Of a DNA stretch of 12,069 bases, positions 1 through 7,985 are shown one piece after another (the first letter of the stretch is position 1; the number at the start of each line of letters is the position of its first letter). Source of the stretch: Patescibacteria group bacterium (GTDB taxonomy: Bacteria; Patescibacteriota; Patescibacteriia; UBA9934; GWF2-40-263); contig SCSL01000077.1 of NCBI GenBank assembly GCA_004298405.1, positions 1 to 12,069 of the forward strand, in the 5' to 3' direction. A program made the translations under genes and the position numbers. Under the pieces are notes generated by a model. It searched no databases. It saw nothing but the letters and a program-made list of their open reading frames with translations, and was not told where the DNA came from.

Positions 1-1014
1 TCTGAGCTGATTGGGCTCTTGGGTCCGATTGAGATGGAAGACTATGGGCTCACGATCAACGAAGAAAACTTTATCTTTGAAGCGCAAAAAATTGTCGAGT
101 ACGAGTACGACAAAGAAGTAAACGCGCCAAAAGCATTCATTGGAGACCTCGCCCCTAAGCTTGTGGAAAAAGCGATCGAAAAAACCTCAGAGGACTTCTT
201 GGCCACGCTAGATTTCCTGAATGCAGGTCTCTCAAAGAAGGACCTTCAATTGTATCTTTCCGACGAAACGCTTGAACGAGAAATTATCGATCGAGGGTGG
301 GGAGGAGAAATGAAGTGGACGGAGGGAGACTTCCTCATGGTGGTGGATACAAACTTAGGCGGAGGAAAAACCGATGGCGTCATCGAACAACAGGTCAATG
401 TTCAAGTGGATATTTCGCAAGATGGGACGATCACCAACACGGTTACCATTTCTCGAACACACTATGGAATTCAGGGACTGCTCTTCACGGGCGTGAATAA
501 CGTCGATTACGTACGTGTGTATGTTCCAAAAGGAAGCACACTGCTTGAAGCGAGTGGCTTTAGTATCCCTGACCAATCGTTGTTTGACATTCCCGATAAA
601 GACTGGACGATCGATGACGATTTAGCTTATGGTTTGCTCACTGCGAGTATCGACCCGACAAGTGGAACCATGATAAGTGAAGAACATGGGAAAGCCGTTT
701 TTGGAAACTGGGTGCAGACCATGCCTGGTTCAACCTCCACAGTCACCTGGCGCTATACCCTGCCGTTCAAACTCGAAACGCTGGAACAGGAATCGGGAAT
801 GCTTGCCAGCCTCAAATCACTCATCGGTCTTCCACAAACAGATCAATACTCGTTGCTTGTACAAAAACAACCGGGAGTTCTCGACCGCACCACGCACGTG
901 CACGTGAATCTTCCCGATGGTCTCAATCCGTTGTGGTCTTCCCATGACCTCAATCAACCAGATATTCAAAATGACACGGATGTCCTCTTTGCGATCTTGT
1001 TTGAATCCTTATGA
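1..1014 (+). CDS. DUF4012 family protein, 5'-truncated by the window edge
   Basis: The reading frame is open from base 1 (it begins S-E-L-I-G-L-L-G-P-I-E), so the apparent TTG start at 19 is only the first possible codon; the true start lies outside the window. The segment resembles the C-terminal half of DUF4012 proteins: a 'LLGPIEMEDYGLTINEENF' stretch like the family's LTGPVEVPGYG-type motif, then 'KAFIGDLAPKLVEKA', and a later 'VDYVRVYVPKGSTLLEASG' segment. These proteins are usually membrane-anchored with an extracytoplasmic domain and occur in Patescibacteria and Actinobacteria; their function is unknown. The stop overlaps the next start (ATGA at 1011-1014), so the two are translationally coupled and probably act together at the cell surface. 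The family call is from remembered motifs, not a search. Confidence 0.8.
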   Translation, partial: SELIGLLGPIEMEDYGLTINEENFIFEAQKIVEYEYDKEVNAPKAFIGDLAPKLVEKAIEKTSEDFLATLDFLNAGLSKKDLQLYLSDETLEREIIDRGWGGEMKWTEGDFLMVVDTNLGGGKTDGVIEQQVNVQVDISQDGTITNTVTISRTHYGIQGLLFTGVNNVDYVRVYVPKGSTLLEASGFSIPDQSLFDIPDKDWTIDDDLAYGLLTASIDPTSGTMISEEHGKAVFGNWVQTMPGSTSTVTWRYTLPFKLETLEQESGMLASLKSLIGLPQTDQYSLLVQKQPGVLDRTTHVHVNLPDGLNPLWSSHDLNQPDIQNDTDVLFAILFESL

Positions 1015-2837
1015 GTACACGACGCCCAATACCAAAACGCCGAAGCGCAAGAGAAATCCGGAGACAACTCCGCTCCATTTATGAAGGAGATGATGGACGC
1101 GTCCCTGATCTTTCTAAACTCGAACGAGGCGAGCGTTCGCGTCTCACTCGATTTCTCCTCAAAACGATCGGCCTCTTGGCCGTGCTCTCTCTCATTGCTT
1201 GGGTGGGATTTTTTGTCTTTACCAAAGGTCTCTTCCAAGAAAGTGAAACGCTGAGACTCACCACGGAGGGGCCTGAGGAAGTGAAGGCGGGCGAGGAAGT
1301 CTCTTACACGTTTCGTTACGAAAATGCAGGCGACGTACCCATTGCCGCGCTGGTGATGAAACTGACAGTTCCCTCAACCTTCCATGTCTACTCACGCACG
1401 CCAGAACCAGAAGGAAATCTTGAATGGACCATCGGGAGTTTGAGCGCTGGATCAGATGGAGCCATCACCGTCACGGGCGTCTTCCTTGCTGAAGTCCCCT
1501 CCTCCCAGCGTCTCCAAGCCCTCTTTACCTACAAGCCCGCAAATTTCAGCTCTGACTTTCAAGATATTCTCACTCAGAAAGTCGAGGTGACAGATTCTGT
1601 TGTCGCTCTCTCATTCACCGGACCTGAAAAAGCGCTTGCCGGTGATGCCTCTGAGTACGTCGTGAATATCCAAAACACTGGCTCTGATCCCGTCTATAAT
1701 CTTCGCATCATCCCAACGTTCCCGACAGACTTCACGACCACGAATGCCCAACCCGCCATGACAGAAGGGCAATCCTACTGGGTCATCGATGCGCTTGAAG
1801 GTGGCGAGCTCTCCGCCATCACGATTGAAGGAGCCTACACCTCCACGGCTTCGGGCGAGCAAACACTCGCGATCGCCGCCGCGTTTGTGGATCAGGATCT
1901 GGTCTATGTTCAAAGCGTGCAAGAACTCCTCACGGACGTATTGGGGGGATCGATTTCATTTTCCGTCATCGTGAACGGCTCAAACCAAAGTCAGACAGCT
2001 GATTTAGGTGAAACATTGCGCGTGAGTCTCGACTATGCAAATCAAAGCAAGGAAACAGCTCGCGACATGAGTTTTGCCATGACACTTGCAAGTGAGGAGG
2101 GAACCGTGCCGGTGGATTGGAGCAAAGCAAACTTGGGTGGCGGCACACGTGCGGGCAACGAGGTACGGTGGGAACATCTCCCAGAGCTTGCCCCGGAAAG
2201 CGCAAGCGTCATCGATCTGAGCCTGCCGATCTATGCGGTGCTTGATCCGGGAGAGGCCGATACGTTCACGATTGCCGTTGTCCTTACACTCAACAAAGTC
2301 GGGACAATCACCTCCACACGAACGCTTGATGCAACCCCGATTCTGATCACACTCAACTCCGATGTCTCCGTGAATGTTCAGGCGAGGTACTACGCCGAAT
2401 CAGGTTCGGTGATCGGATCAGGACCCATTCCTCCGCGCGTGGGACAGACCACGAGTTATCGCGTGTACTGGAATCTCTCGAACTCATTGCACACCATCCA
2501 AGATGTTCGCATGACGGCAACGCTTCCACAGGATGTTGCCTGGCTTGAGAGCACCGACACGGATATCGGCACCATCAGTTACAATGCAACAACGCGCCAG
2601 ATTACCTGGACGATCCCAAAACTTCTTGCAGAGCTTGCTCATGCGGGTGCGTGGTTTGAAATCGCGATCAGTCCGGACTCGGGGGATGTGGGACGGTTTA
2701 TGAAACTCACGTCAACAACAAGTTTTGAAGCAAAAGATTCGTCGACAAATGAATCCCTCAGTGAGTCTCTCTCAGAGCTCACAAGCGAACTTCCGGATGA
2801 TGCGTTTGCCCTGGGAAAAGGCGTGGTGATTAATTAG
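1011..2837 (+). CDS. Membrane-anchored DUF11-like repeat surface protein
   Basis: 608 aa. The N-terminus (1-47) is strongly basic and rich in Arg. One hydrophobic segment follows at about 48-70 (LKTIGLLAVLSLIAWVGFFVF), then a long, Thr/Ser-rich, beta-type exterior. This fits a type II single-pass protein with a cytoplasmic tail and an outside stalk. The exterior contains at least three to four DUF11-like beta-sandwich units, recognisable by 'EVSYTFRYENAGDVPIAALVMKLTVP' (about 93-118), 'SEYVVNIQNTGSDPVYNLRI' (about 213-232), 'LRVSLDYANQSKETARDM' (about 335) and 'TSYRVYWNLSNSLHTIQDVRMTATLP' (about 480-505). DUF11 repeats are common in cell-surface adhesins and stalk proteins. It overlaps the upstream DUF4012 gene by 4 nt and has no SD of its own, implying coupled translation. 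Transcription ends at the hairpin just downstream. Confidence 0.82.
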   Translation: MSTRRPIPKRRSAREIRRQLRSIYEGDDGRVPDLSKLERGERSRLTRFLLKTIGLLAVLSLIAWVGFFVFTKGLFQESETLRLTTEGPEEVKAGEEVSYTFRYENAGDVPIAALVMKLTVPSTFHVYSRTPEPEGNLEWTIGSLSAGSDGAITVTGVFLAEVPSSQRLQALFTYKPANFSSDFQDILTQKVEVTDSVVALSFTGPEKALAGDASEYVVNIQNTGSDPVYNLRIIPTFPTDFTTTNAQPAMTEGQSYWVIDALEGGELSAITIEGAYTSTASGEQTLAIAAAFVDQDLVYVQSVQELLTDVLGGSISFSVIVNGSNQSQTADLGETLRVSLDYANQSKETARDMSFAMTLASEEGTVPVDWSKANLGGGTRAGNEVRWEHLPELAPESASVIDLSLPIYAVLDPGEADTFTIAVVLTLNKVGTITSTRTLDATPILITLNSDVSVNVQARYYAESGSVIGSGPIPPRVGQTTSYRVYWNLSNSLHTIQDVRMTATLPQDVAWLESTDTDIGTISYNATTRQITWTIPKLLAELAHAGAWFEIAISPDSGDVGRFMKLTSTTSFEAKDSSTNESLSESLSELTSELPDDAFALGKGVVIN

Positions 2838-2846
2838 CTCTGTATC

Positions 2847-2875
2847 AAAAAACACCCAAAATTTGGGTGTTTTTT
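2847..2875. terminator. Bidirectional intrinsic terminator
   Basis: A near-perfect palindrome: 2847-2860 (six A then CACCCAAA) pairs with 2862-2875 (TTTGGGTG then six T) around a single central base. The T-tract serves the plus-strand DUF4012/DUF11 operon. The A-tract is read as U-tract on the minus strand, immediately after the tRNA-Arg CCA end. One element therefore ends both converging transcripts. Confidence 0.88.
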
Positions 2876-2951
2876 GGTGATCCTGGCGGGAGTTGAACCC
2901 ACAACCTTCTCCTTCGGAGGGAGACGCTCTATCCAATTGAGCTACAGAATC
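2875..2951 (-). tRNA. tRNA-Arg (anticodon CCG)
   Basis: On the minus strand a complete cloverleaf can be drawn. The 7-bp acceptor stem is GATTCTG/CAGGATC with one G-U pair. The D-arm is GCTC...GAGC. The anticodon stem TCTCC/GGAGA encloses loop CTCCGAA, anticodon CCG, which decodes CGG (Arg). A short variable loop is followed by the T-arm GTGGG-TTCAACT-CCCGC. Discriminator A and an encoded CCA end the molecule. The gene lies 12 nt after the SDR stop codon and so is probably the last member of the minus-strand operon, with the terminator touching its 3' end. Confidence 0.95.
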
Positions 2952-2963
2952 GCAAAGCCCAAT

Positions 2964-3632
2964 CTACCAAGGAAGTCTCTCTCCAGCAAACCAAAACCCT
3001 CCGGATTCTAGCTTTGACACGGCGAGTCGATAAATGCCTTCAGCGGCTTGCTCTGGGGTAAACTCGGCCTCCTTTCCTCCCATGTCGGTCTTTGTCCAAC
3101 CAGGATGAATCGATGACACCGTAATCCCGCGATCTTCGAGTTCCAACGCGAGGGTACGCGTATACATATTGAGTGCGGCTTTGGAAATTTTGTACGCAGG
3201 GTAATGCCCAGGAAAATGTGAAGCTTTACCAACGAGTTCAAGTGAGCCGGCTGTCGAAGACACATTCACAATGTGAGATCCCTCACTCATAAGTGGAAGA
3301 AGTTGTTGTGTGAAGTCGATCGTGCCGATGAGATTAACTTCGAGGGTCTTCCGTAATTTGTCGATGATAACCTGTGTCTCTTTCTCATCGGCCAAGATAC
3401 CGGCGTTGTTGATGAGGATGTCGATGGACTTCCCAACGTTTGTGATCGCGCTTACACAGGACGCAATCGATTCTGGTTTTCCCAAGTCCAGAGCGACATC
3501 TTTCAGATATTCGTGGGGCTCAGGACGATCACGTAAAAACGTTCCTATCACAAAAAATCCTTTCGTGAGAAACGTCTCCATGAGCGCATGACCAATCCCT
3601 TTGTGGACACCGGTGATGAGAACCGTTTTCAT
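2964..3632 (-). CDS. Short-chain dehydrogenase/reductase (SDR)
   Basis: 222 aa, typical for a classical SDR. The Rossmann cofactor motif TGxxxGIG is at residues 7-14 (TGVHKGIG). NNAG is at 75-78, the structural Asn at about 100, the catalytic Ser at 126 (NVSS) and the YxxxK pair at Y147/K151. A PG motif follows at 177-178. The spacing from Ser126 to Tyr147 is about 8 residues longer than in FabG, as seen in the carbonyl-reductase/C-factor-like subgroup. It is a cytosolic NAD(P)(H)-dependent oxidoreductase; the substrate cannot be read from sequence. Its ATG overlaps the DUF475 stop (ATGA, 3629-3632), so the two are translationally coupled. It is the last protein gene before tRNA-Arg. Confidence 0.88.
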   Translation of the reverse strand: MKTVLITGVHKGIGHALMETFLTKGFFVIGTFLRDRPEPHEYLKDVALDLGKPESIASCVSAITNVGKSIDILINNAGILADEKETQVIIDKLRKTLEVNLIGTIDFTQQLLPLMSEGSHIVNVSSTAGSLELVGKASHFPGHYPAYKISKAALNMYTRTLALELEDRGITVSSIHPGWTKTDMGGKEAEFTPEQAAEGIYRLAVSKLESGGFWFAGERLPW

Positions 3633-4549
3633 ACAGTCTTTTTTGCCATTTGAATTTCACGAATCGACAGATACAGAAAGACAATCAAAAGGACGACGGT
3701 ATTCACGGGCGCGACCCAGAAGTCGAATTCTTTTCCAAAACTCTCTAAGATCATGAGCCCACCAAGCATACCAATCGAATACATGGCACCATTCTTAAGG
3801 TAGGCAAATTTTGAAATGACGTTAATCCCCCTGACGGTAACTTCACGAACAACGAATGCGCCAATCCCGTTTCCGATCAAGATGAGCGGAACCGACATGG
3901 TGAAGGCGAAGGCTCCAATCACCCCATCGATCGAAAAGGATGCATCCAAAACTTCAAGGTAGAGCAGTTTGCTCCACGCACTCATTGATGATCCTTGAAG
4001 TTCATTTTCTTTTTTCTCAGCATTGTGACGGAAGCCATCCGTCAAAAAAAATGCGGAAGCACCAATAGAGGCCGCAAGGGCAAGGAAAGGATCTACGCTA
4101 ACGGATGCGTAGATGACCACAGTAATGAAAATGGATGAAATCGCATAGAACCAAACGCTCTGTTTGTGAATGAAGTGCTCGACAAAAAAAGCATACTTCT
4201 TTTCTTCCAAAAATAGCCACGCAAGAAAAACGAAGAACAGGTACACGCCGCCTCCCAAGAGAAGAAGGGGTTTAGAGTGTTCAAGTGATGCCTCCATGAG
4301 AGCCGGATCGGAGAATACGAGGTCAACGAGTTCCTGAAATGGAATGCCCGCGTTCGCAATCCAGACAATGACAAACGGAAGGAGGCCTCGCATGACAAAA
4401 ACAGCGAGAAGCAATCCCCAAAAAAGAAAAAACTTCCGATATTTCTCGGGAACGGTCTTCAACACGTGGGCGTTGACAATCGCGTTGTCTACAGAAGAAA
4501 TGACTTCAAAGACAATGAGACCAATGATAACGACGAGAGCTTCAACCAT
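3629..4549 (-). CDS. DUF475 family integral membrane protein (TerC-related)
   Basis: 306 aa with about eight to nine hydrophobic segments. Two family-type signature blocks are visible: 'SSVDNAIVNAHVL' (18-30) and 'EVLDASFSIDGVIGAFA' (199-215). Each holds an acidic residue inside a membrane segment, the layout expected of TerC/DUF475 proteins thought to handle metal ions. No substrate has been shown for DUF475 itself, so ion transport is an inference. A central soluble loop (about 173-190, RHNAEKKENELQ) lies between the two halves. The ATG is embedded in the last codons of the FemAB gene (8-nt overlap) with no SD, pointing to re-initiation. The 3' end overlaps the SDR start by 4 nt. Confidence 0.85.
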   Translation of the reverse strand: MVEALVVIIGLIVFEVISSVDNAIVNAHVLKTVPEKYRKFFLFWGLLLAVFVMRGLLPFVIVWIANAGIPFQELVDLVFSDPALMEASLEHSKPLLLLGGGVYLFFVFLAWLFLEEKKYAFFVEHFIHKQSVWFYAISSIFITVVIYASVSVDPFLALAASIGASAFFLTDGFRHNAEKKENELQGSSMSAWSKLLYLEVLDASFSIDGVIGAFAFTMSVPLILIGNGIGAFVVREVTVRGINVISKFAYLKNGAMYSIGMLGGLMILESFGKEFDFWVAPVNTVVLLIVFLYLSIREIQMAKKTV

Positions 4550-5492
4550 AGTGATGAACCATTCTTATAAGCGAACGACCAAGTTGATAGAGGCTGTACG
4601 CATGCGGTTTGAGAACCAAATCATACGTTCCTGGCGAGGCATATTCTACACCAGAAAAACCTCGTTTAAAACGAGAGATCCCCACCCATGGATGATCCTC
4701 TGGAGCGTTCTGGGGAGCCACTCCCCACCAATCATAGAACTGGAACCCTCGTTCCTTTGCGTCGCGCATGAGCTCCCAGTGAAGAAGATACGGCCCCATA
4801 AAATTACGATACTGATTCGAGCTCGCCCCATGGAGGTAGGTGCGCGTGTCACCAAAGTCAACCATAATGTTGGCGGCAAGAAGATGGTTCTCCTGATAGG
4901 CGGTCGCAAGGAAGGCTCGACACGTCTTCGTCCTCAACGACTCGAGCATGCGGTGGTAGTACGTTCTCCCGTGCAAACGAAAAGCCCCACGAGAGGATGT
5001 CTGTTCAAAAAGTGACCAGACTGACTCGAAGTCAGAAGATTCAATCTGAACCTTCACCCCATGTTTCTGGGCGACGCGAATGTTATATCGCGTCTTTGAA
5101 TGCATGGCCGCAAGAAGGTCCTCTTCTTCCATCGACACGTCTGTAATACGCGTGTGCGCTGGACTTACATCAATGGTTTTGCGCGCTCCCGCGACTGATC
5201 GTGAATCGCTGGGTTCAATGCGCAGAAACATCTTCTTGTCCCCTGAGAACACCATCTCACCAGGCAACGATACGATCGGTCCTTTTGGACAAAATGAATA
5301 TCTCCCCCAACCTGGCAAGCTCCGATCAAGCCATTGGGCTATCCCCACACATGTTCCGTCACGATAGAGTTCTTCTCGCCGCACGTCCCGTCCTACCGCC
5401 GTTTGAAATTCTCCCCACTCCCATGATTGTAAAAATCGACCCGATCGCGGGCCGTGTTCAAGAACAAACTGATTCCATTGCGTGCGTTCCAT
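4542..5492 (-). CDS. FemAB/FmhB-family aminoacyltransferase (peptidoglycan bridge formation)
   Basis: 316 aa. Motifs of the Fem (GNAT-like) family are clear: 'FLQSWEWGEFQ' (20-30) near the N-terminus, 'SKTRYNIRVAQKHGV' (132-146), 'HGASSNQYRNFMGPYLLHWE' (221-240), 'YDWWG' (253-257) and 'HPWVGISRFKRGFSG' (267-281). Fem enzymes transfer amino acids from aminoacyl-tRNA to the stem peptide of lipid-linked peptidoglycan precursors on the cytoplasmic membrane face. Relatives in CPR are often annotated only as peptidoglycan bridge proteins. The start is well placed because a Trp/Phe-rich N-terminus follows at once. Unusually, the ATG sits at the very edge of a 106-bp palindrome, so no SD exists and the whole leader can fold on itself. 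The 3' end overlaps DUF475 by 8 nt. Confidence 0.85.
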   Translation of the reverse strand: MERTQWNQFVLEHGPRSGRFLQSWEWGEFQTAVGRDVRREELYRDGTCVGIAQWLDRSLPGWGRYSFCPKGPIVSLPGEMVFSGDKKMFLRIEPSDSRSVAGARKTIDVSPAHTRITDVSMEEEDLLAAMHSKTRYNIRVAQKHGVKVQIESSDFESVWSLFEQTSSRGAFRLHGRTYYHRMLESLRTKTCRAFLATAYQENHLLAANIMVDFGDTRTYLHGASSNQYRNFMGPYLLHWELMRDAKERGFQFYDWWGVAPQNAPEDHPWVGISRFKRGFSGVEYASPGTYDLVLKPHAYSLYQLGRSLIRMVHHYG

Positions 5493-5597
5493 AGTGAATT
5501 GCTTGTTTGCAAAATTTTCTCGACGATGGGGGAGGCTCGTGGTCTAGCGCCGACCGGCTCCGTCGTCAAGAAAATTTTGCAAACAAGCAATTCACTA
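5492..5597. repeat. 106-bp near-perfect palindrome, MITE-like, between ruvA and the FemAB gene
   Basis: Positions 5492-5520 and 5569-5597 are perfect 29-bp inverted repeats (outer sequence TAGTGAATTGCTTG). After one C-A mismatch the pairing continues to 5531/5558 with one wobble, leaving a loop of about 26 bases. The loop contains a small GGTC/GACC stem. Both outer ends are TA, so the element can be read as GTGAATTGC...GCAATTCAC (5494-5595) flanked by a TA duplication, as left by IS630/Tc1-mariner-type transposition. No ORF lies inside. It fills nearly the whole gap between the ruvA stop (5602) and the FemAB start (5492). A regulatory RNA hairpin is the alternative reading. Confidence 0.75.
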
Positions 5598-5601
5598 GAT
5601 C

Positions 5602-6147
5602 CTATCGGCTTAGTCGTTTGAGCGCCAGACGGATCCGACTCTCGGTATCCCCCTCTACAATCCCCGACAACGCCGCTTCGGCGTCCCGACGCGAGTATCC
5701 AAGTCCGATGAGTGCCTCCGTCGCATCTCCATCCAGTGCGCCCATACCAGGTTCTTCCACCAGGACCCCTTTAAGCTCAAGGATAATTTTCTGTGCCGTC
5801 TTCTTCCCAATACCTGGCACATCCGTAAGCGCAGCGAGGTCACCAGCCATAATTTTCATCTTTACCTTTTCGACTGTATCGGAGAACACAATCTTCTGTC
5901 CGCTCTTGGGTCCTACACCTGAGACAGCAAGAAGTTTCCAAAAAAGCTCAAGCTGAGCGATCGACAAAAATCCAAACAACTCACGCCCATCATCGCGAAG
6001 AGCCTCGTGGAGATAGAGCTGTGCTGTTTCCTGAATCTCGTGGGCGATGGACTCTGGAACTGTAATCTTAAATCCAATTCCACCATTTTCCACAATCACA
6101 TACCCAACGCCGTGATACAACACCTTACCTTGTAGATACGCCATCAT
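5602..6147 (-). CDS. ruvA: Holliday junction branch migration protein RuvA
   Basis: 181 aa, slightly shorter than the usual 190-205. The N-terminal OB-fold begins M-M-A-Y-L-Q-G-K-V, close to the family's MIAYLxGxV. Two helix-hairpin-helix motifs follow: 'VSGVGPKSG' (75-83) and 'VPGIGKKTA' (110-118). After a short acidic linker comes the RuvB-contacting domain III, 'DATEALIGLGYSRRDAEAAL' (141-160). RuvA tetramers bind Holliday junctions and load the RuvB helicase; neither ruvB nor ruvC is in this window. A good SD (GGGGGAG) within the end of the HD gene precedes two tandem ATG codons. The second, 3 nt in, would match the family start equally well. The HD gene stop lies 2 nt upstream. Confidence 0.96.
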   Translation of the reverse strand: MMAYLQGKVLYHGVGYVIVENGGIGFKITVPESIAHEIQETAQLYLHEALRDDGRELFGFLSIAQLELFWKLLAVSGVGPKSGQKIVFSDTVEKVKMKIMAGDLAALTDVPGIGKKTAQKIILELKGVLVEEPGMGALDGDATEALIGLGYSRRDAEAALSGIVEGDTESRIRLALKRLSR

Positions 6148-6149
6148 AC

Positions 6150-7367
6150 TTACTCCCCCTTCACAAACATCTTTTTATAAAACGCTCCCGCTCGTCGCTC
6201 AATCTCTGCATCGATTTTTCTTCCAAAGCTCGGCATCTTCGCTTGTCCAAGTAGTCCTGCGTGGATGCGGCGCAGAGCTAGACCAAACTCCGGTCCTGAT
6301 TCCATCCCAAGCACATCCATCATCGCTACTCCATCAAGCCCCACGTCTCGCAAGACTTGATTGCGCTCATTTTTTTCACGGGCTTCACGCTCTGCTTCTT
6401 TTTCCACGCGACGACGAGGAGCAAAATCATGTTCACTCTGAAAAAAATTCACCAACGACGTACTTTCGTGCCAATACCCATGGGCTCTCAATCGTAACGA
6501 TCCTACACAATGATCCAACAAAAGACACGCTTGCACCAGATCGATAAAATCATCTGCATCATATCCACGTTTGAAAGCCATATGTGTGTACCGACGAATA
6601 CGTGTAGGATTCACCACCCTAAAGTCAGAGCCAAACTCCATATGATGCGCAATCAGATCCTCTAACATTGCCCGATCCCGATCAGGGAGTCTATGCGCAT
6701 GGCACAGTCGCGTAAGAAGTGCTGAAAAAACGGGCGCGCTTATTTTCCGCGCGTGGTGCGGATAATGCACCTGAATCCCGTACTGAAGAAAAAATTGAGC
6801 CTGTGTCTCGCGATCGGTTCCTTGAAATTCTTGATGCGCGAAATGCTCGTACAGATCAAGATACTCTGCCAGCTTTTTCACGCGCTCATGTGCGGCTTCA
6901 TCAAACTGATGTTCGCGTGGTGTATTGAATCTAAGCTGTGACCCTCGTGAACCCGATTTTGAACTGAACGTCACCGATAGCCATTTAGCAACATCATGAC
7001 CAAAGATGAATACCTGAAAAAAAAGAATGTTCTCTTTGATGATATCTTCCAGTTCTTGAATCTCTCCTTCATATCCTTTCATCCGTCGAAACTCCTCAAT
7101 ATCGATGAGATGAACTTTCTCCTCCGAAAGAGCAAACAAAAACATCAGCATGCTTCGCAGGTGATCGCGCATGAACGGTCCTTCGGCATGGTAACGGATG
7201 TCTTGCGGGGTCTTGTAACTTTGGGCAATCAGAGGCTCTTGGTGCCCAACCGCATCCAGAAGGGACTCGGCGTGCCTAAACAGATGTGGGTCAACTTCAA
7301 TACGCGCGATCACGTGATCGAGATAGTGAGATTCTGCGCGTTTATGCGATGACTCAAATCGCCACAT
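6150..7367 (-). CDS. HD-domain protein, probable phosphohydrolase
   Basis: 405 aa, soluble. Histidine-rich motifs suggest an HD metal-binding fold: 'RYHAEGPFMRDH' (58-69) supplies candidate ligands, 'IFGHDVAKW' (121-129) is the HD dyad, and 'LIAHHMEFG' (238-246) gives two more His. The C-terminal 'MDVLGMESGPEFGLALRRIHAGLLG' (350-374) recalls the C-terminal arm of CCA-adding enzymes and poly(A) polymerases, but no nucleotidyltransferase head domain is present. A charged stretch (about 317-336) may form a coiled coil. The likely activity is phosphohydrolysis of a nucleotide or RNA end, which is inferred. It sits between the kinase gene (12 nt upstream) and ruvA (2 nt downstream). Its ATG lies in a 12-bp hairpin. 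Confidence 0.6.
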   Translation of the reverse strand: MWRFESSHKRAESHYLDHVIARIEVDPHLFRHAESLLDAVGHQEPLIAQSYKTPQDIRYHAEGPFMRDHLRSMLMFLFALSEEKVHLIDIEEFRRMKGYEGEIQELEDIIKENILFFQVFIFGHDVAKWLSVTFSSKSGSRGSQLRFNTPREHQFDEAAHERVKKLAEYLDLYEHFAHQEFQGTDRETQAQFFLQYGIQVHYPHHARKISAPVFSALLTRLCHAHRLPDRDRAMLEDLIAHHMEFGSDFRVVNPTRIRRYTHMAFKRGYDADDFIDLVQACLLLDHCVGSLRLRAHGYWHESTSLVNFFQSEHDFAPRRRVEKEAEREAREKNERNQVLRDVGLDGVAMMDVLGMESGPEFGLALRRIHAGLLGQAKMPSFGRKIDAEIERRAGAFYKKMFVKGE

Positions 7368-7394
7368 AACGTTTCTATTTTACGCTATGTGGCG
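7360..7394 (-). promoter_or_regulatory. Start-codon-sequestering hairpin between kinase and HD genes
   Basis: On the minus-strand mRNA, CGCCACATAGCG (7394-7383) pairs with CGTTATGTGGCG (7371-7360). The helix is 12 bp with one G-U pair and an A-rich 11-nt loop. The ATG of the HD gene (7367-7365) lies inside the 3' arm and the kinase stop codon (TAA, 7382-7380) lies at the base of the loop. The wobble is a true G-U only on the minus strand, the transcribed one. The arrangement would hold the HD start closed unless ribosomes finishing the kinase gene open it. That mechanism is inferred. Confidence 0.5.
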
Positions 7395-7979
7395 TGAGAG
7401 CCCAAAAAATCTCTGGATAATCTCGTCGGTTGTCTCAGCAACGGTCTTGATCGACTGTGATCCATCAATAATGCCATGCGCATACGCACGCAGTGGCAAC
7501 ACGTGTTCACGCTGAGCGGGAAGGGCAATGGTCCGATGGTACTGCACGTCATAATCTGGCTGGCGCTGGAGGCGGCGCAAGAGTGCCGTCTCTTCATCGA
7601 TGTCCAGCCACAGTCTCAGATCAAGGAGCTCTCGCACGCGTGGATCAGCAAAAAGTTGCAACCCTTCTACGAACAACACGGGGGCGGATTTGTAGAGGAC
7701 ACGTCCTGTGCGATCGCACAGACGACGATTATAGATGGGAAGAAAAATATCGTTCCCTGCTTTGAGTTCAACAAGGGCATCGTACAATTCGTCGAGATAC
7801 AAACTTTCTGGCAAGTCCCAATGCGGTCGACCGTCGGCAAGTTTCGGGCAGTCGTTTGCGGATTTGTAGTACGCGTCGAATCGAAACCGTTTCACACCGC
7901 CCTGCGCTTCAAGATGATCGGCAAGGGTCGACTTCCCTGCCCCCGAGAGTCCCGCGAGACCGATAAGGAGAGCCTTCAT
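7380..7979 (-). CDS. Uridine kinase-like P-loop kinase
   Basis: 199 aa, close to bacterial Udk (about 210). The Walker A motif GLSGAGKST is at 10-18. The nucleoside-site motif 'FDAYYK' (34-39) is followed by 'HWDLPESL' (53-60), matching the family's WDxPxxxD region. 'PIYNRR' (81-86), 'LFVEGLQLF' (102-110, Walker B-like strand) and an Arg-rich lid (135-139) complete the uridine kinase/phosphoribulokinase fold. It would phosphorylate a nucleoside or similar small molecule using NTP; uridine/cytidine salvage is most likely, though nicotinamide riboside kinase-type substrates are not excluded. The start is 6 nt after the upstream DHH gene stop, with no clear SD. The 3' end forms half of the hairpin over the HD-gene start. 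Confidence 0.78.
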   Translation of the reverse strand: MKALLIGLAGLSGAGKSTLADHLEAQGGVKRFRFDAYYKSANDCPKLADGRPHWDLPESLYLDELYDALVELKAGNDIFLPIYNRRLCDRTGRVLYKSAPVLFVEGLQLFADPRVRELLDLRLWLDIDEETALLRRLQRQPDYDVQYHRTIALPAQREHVLPLRAYAHGIIDGSQSIKTVAETTDEIIQRFFGLSRHIA

Positions 7980-7985
7980 AAGGGA

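Noticed and set aside
4344..5015. 223-codon plus-strand ORF across the DUF475-FemAB junction
   Set aside because: It lies antisense to two clear genes with family motifs, and its translation resembles no protein family.
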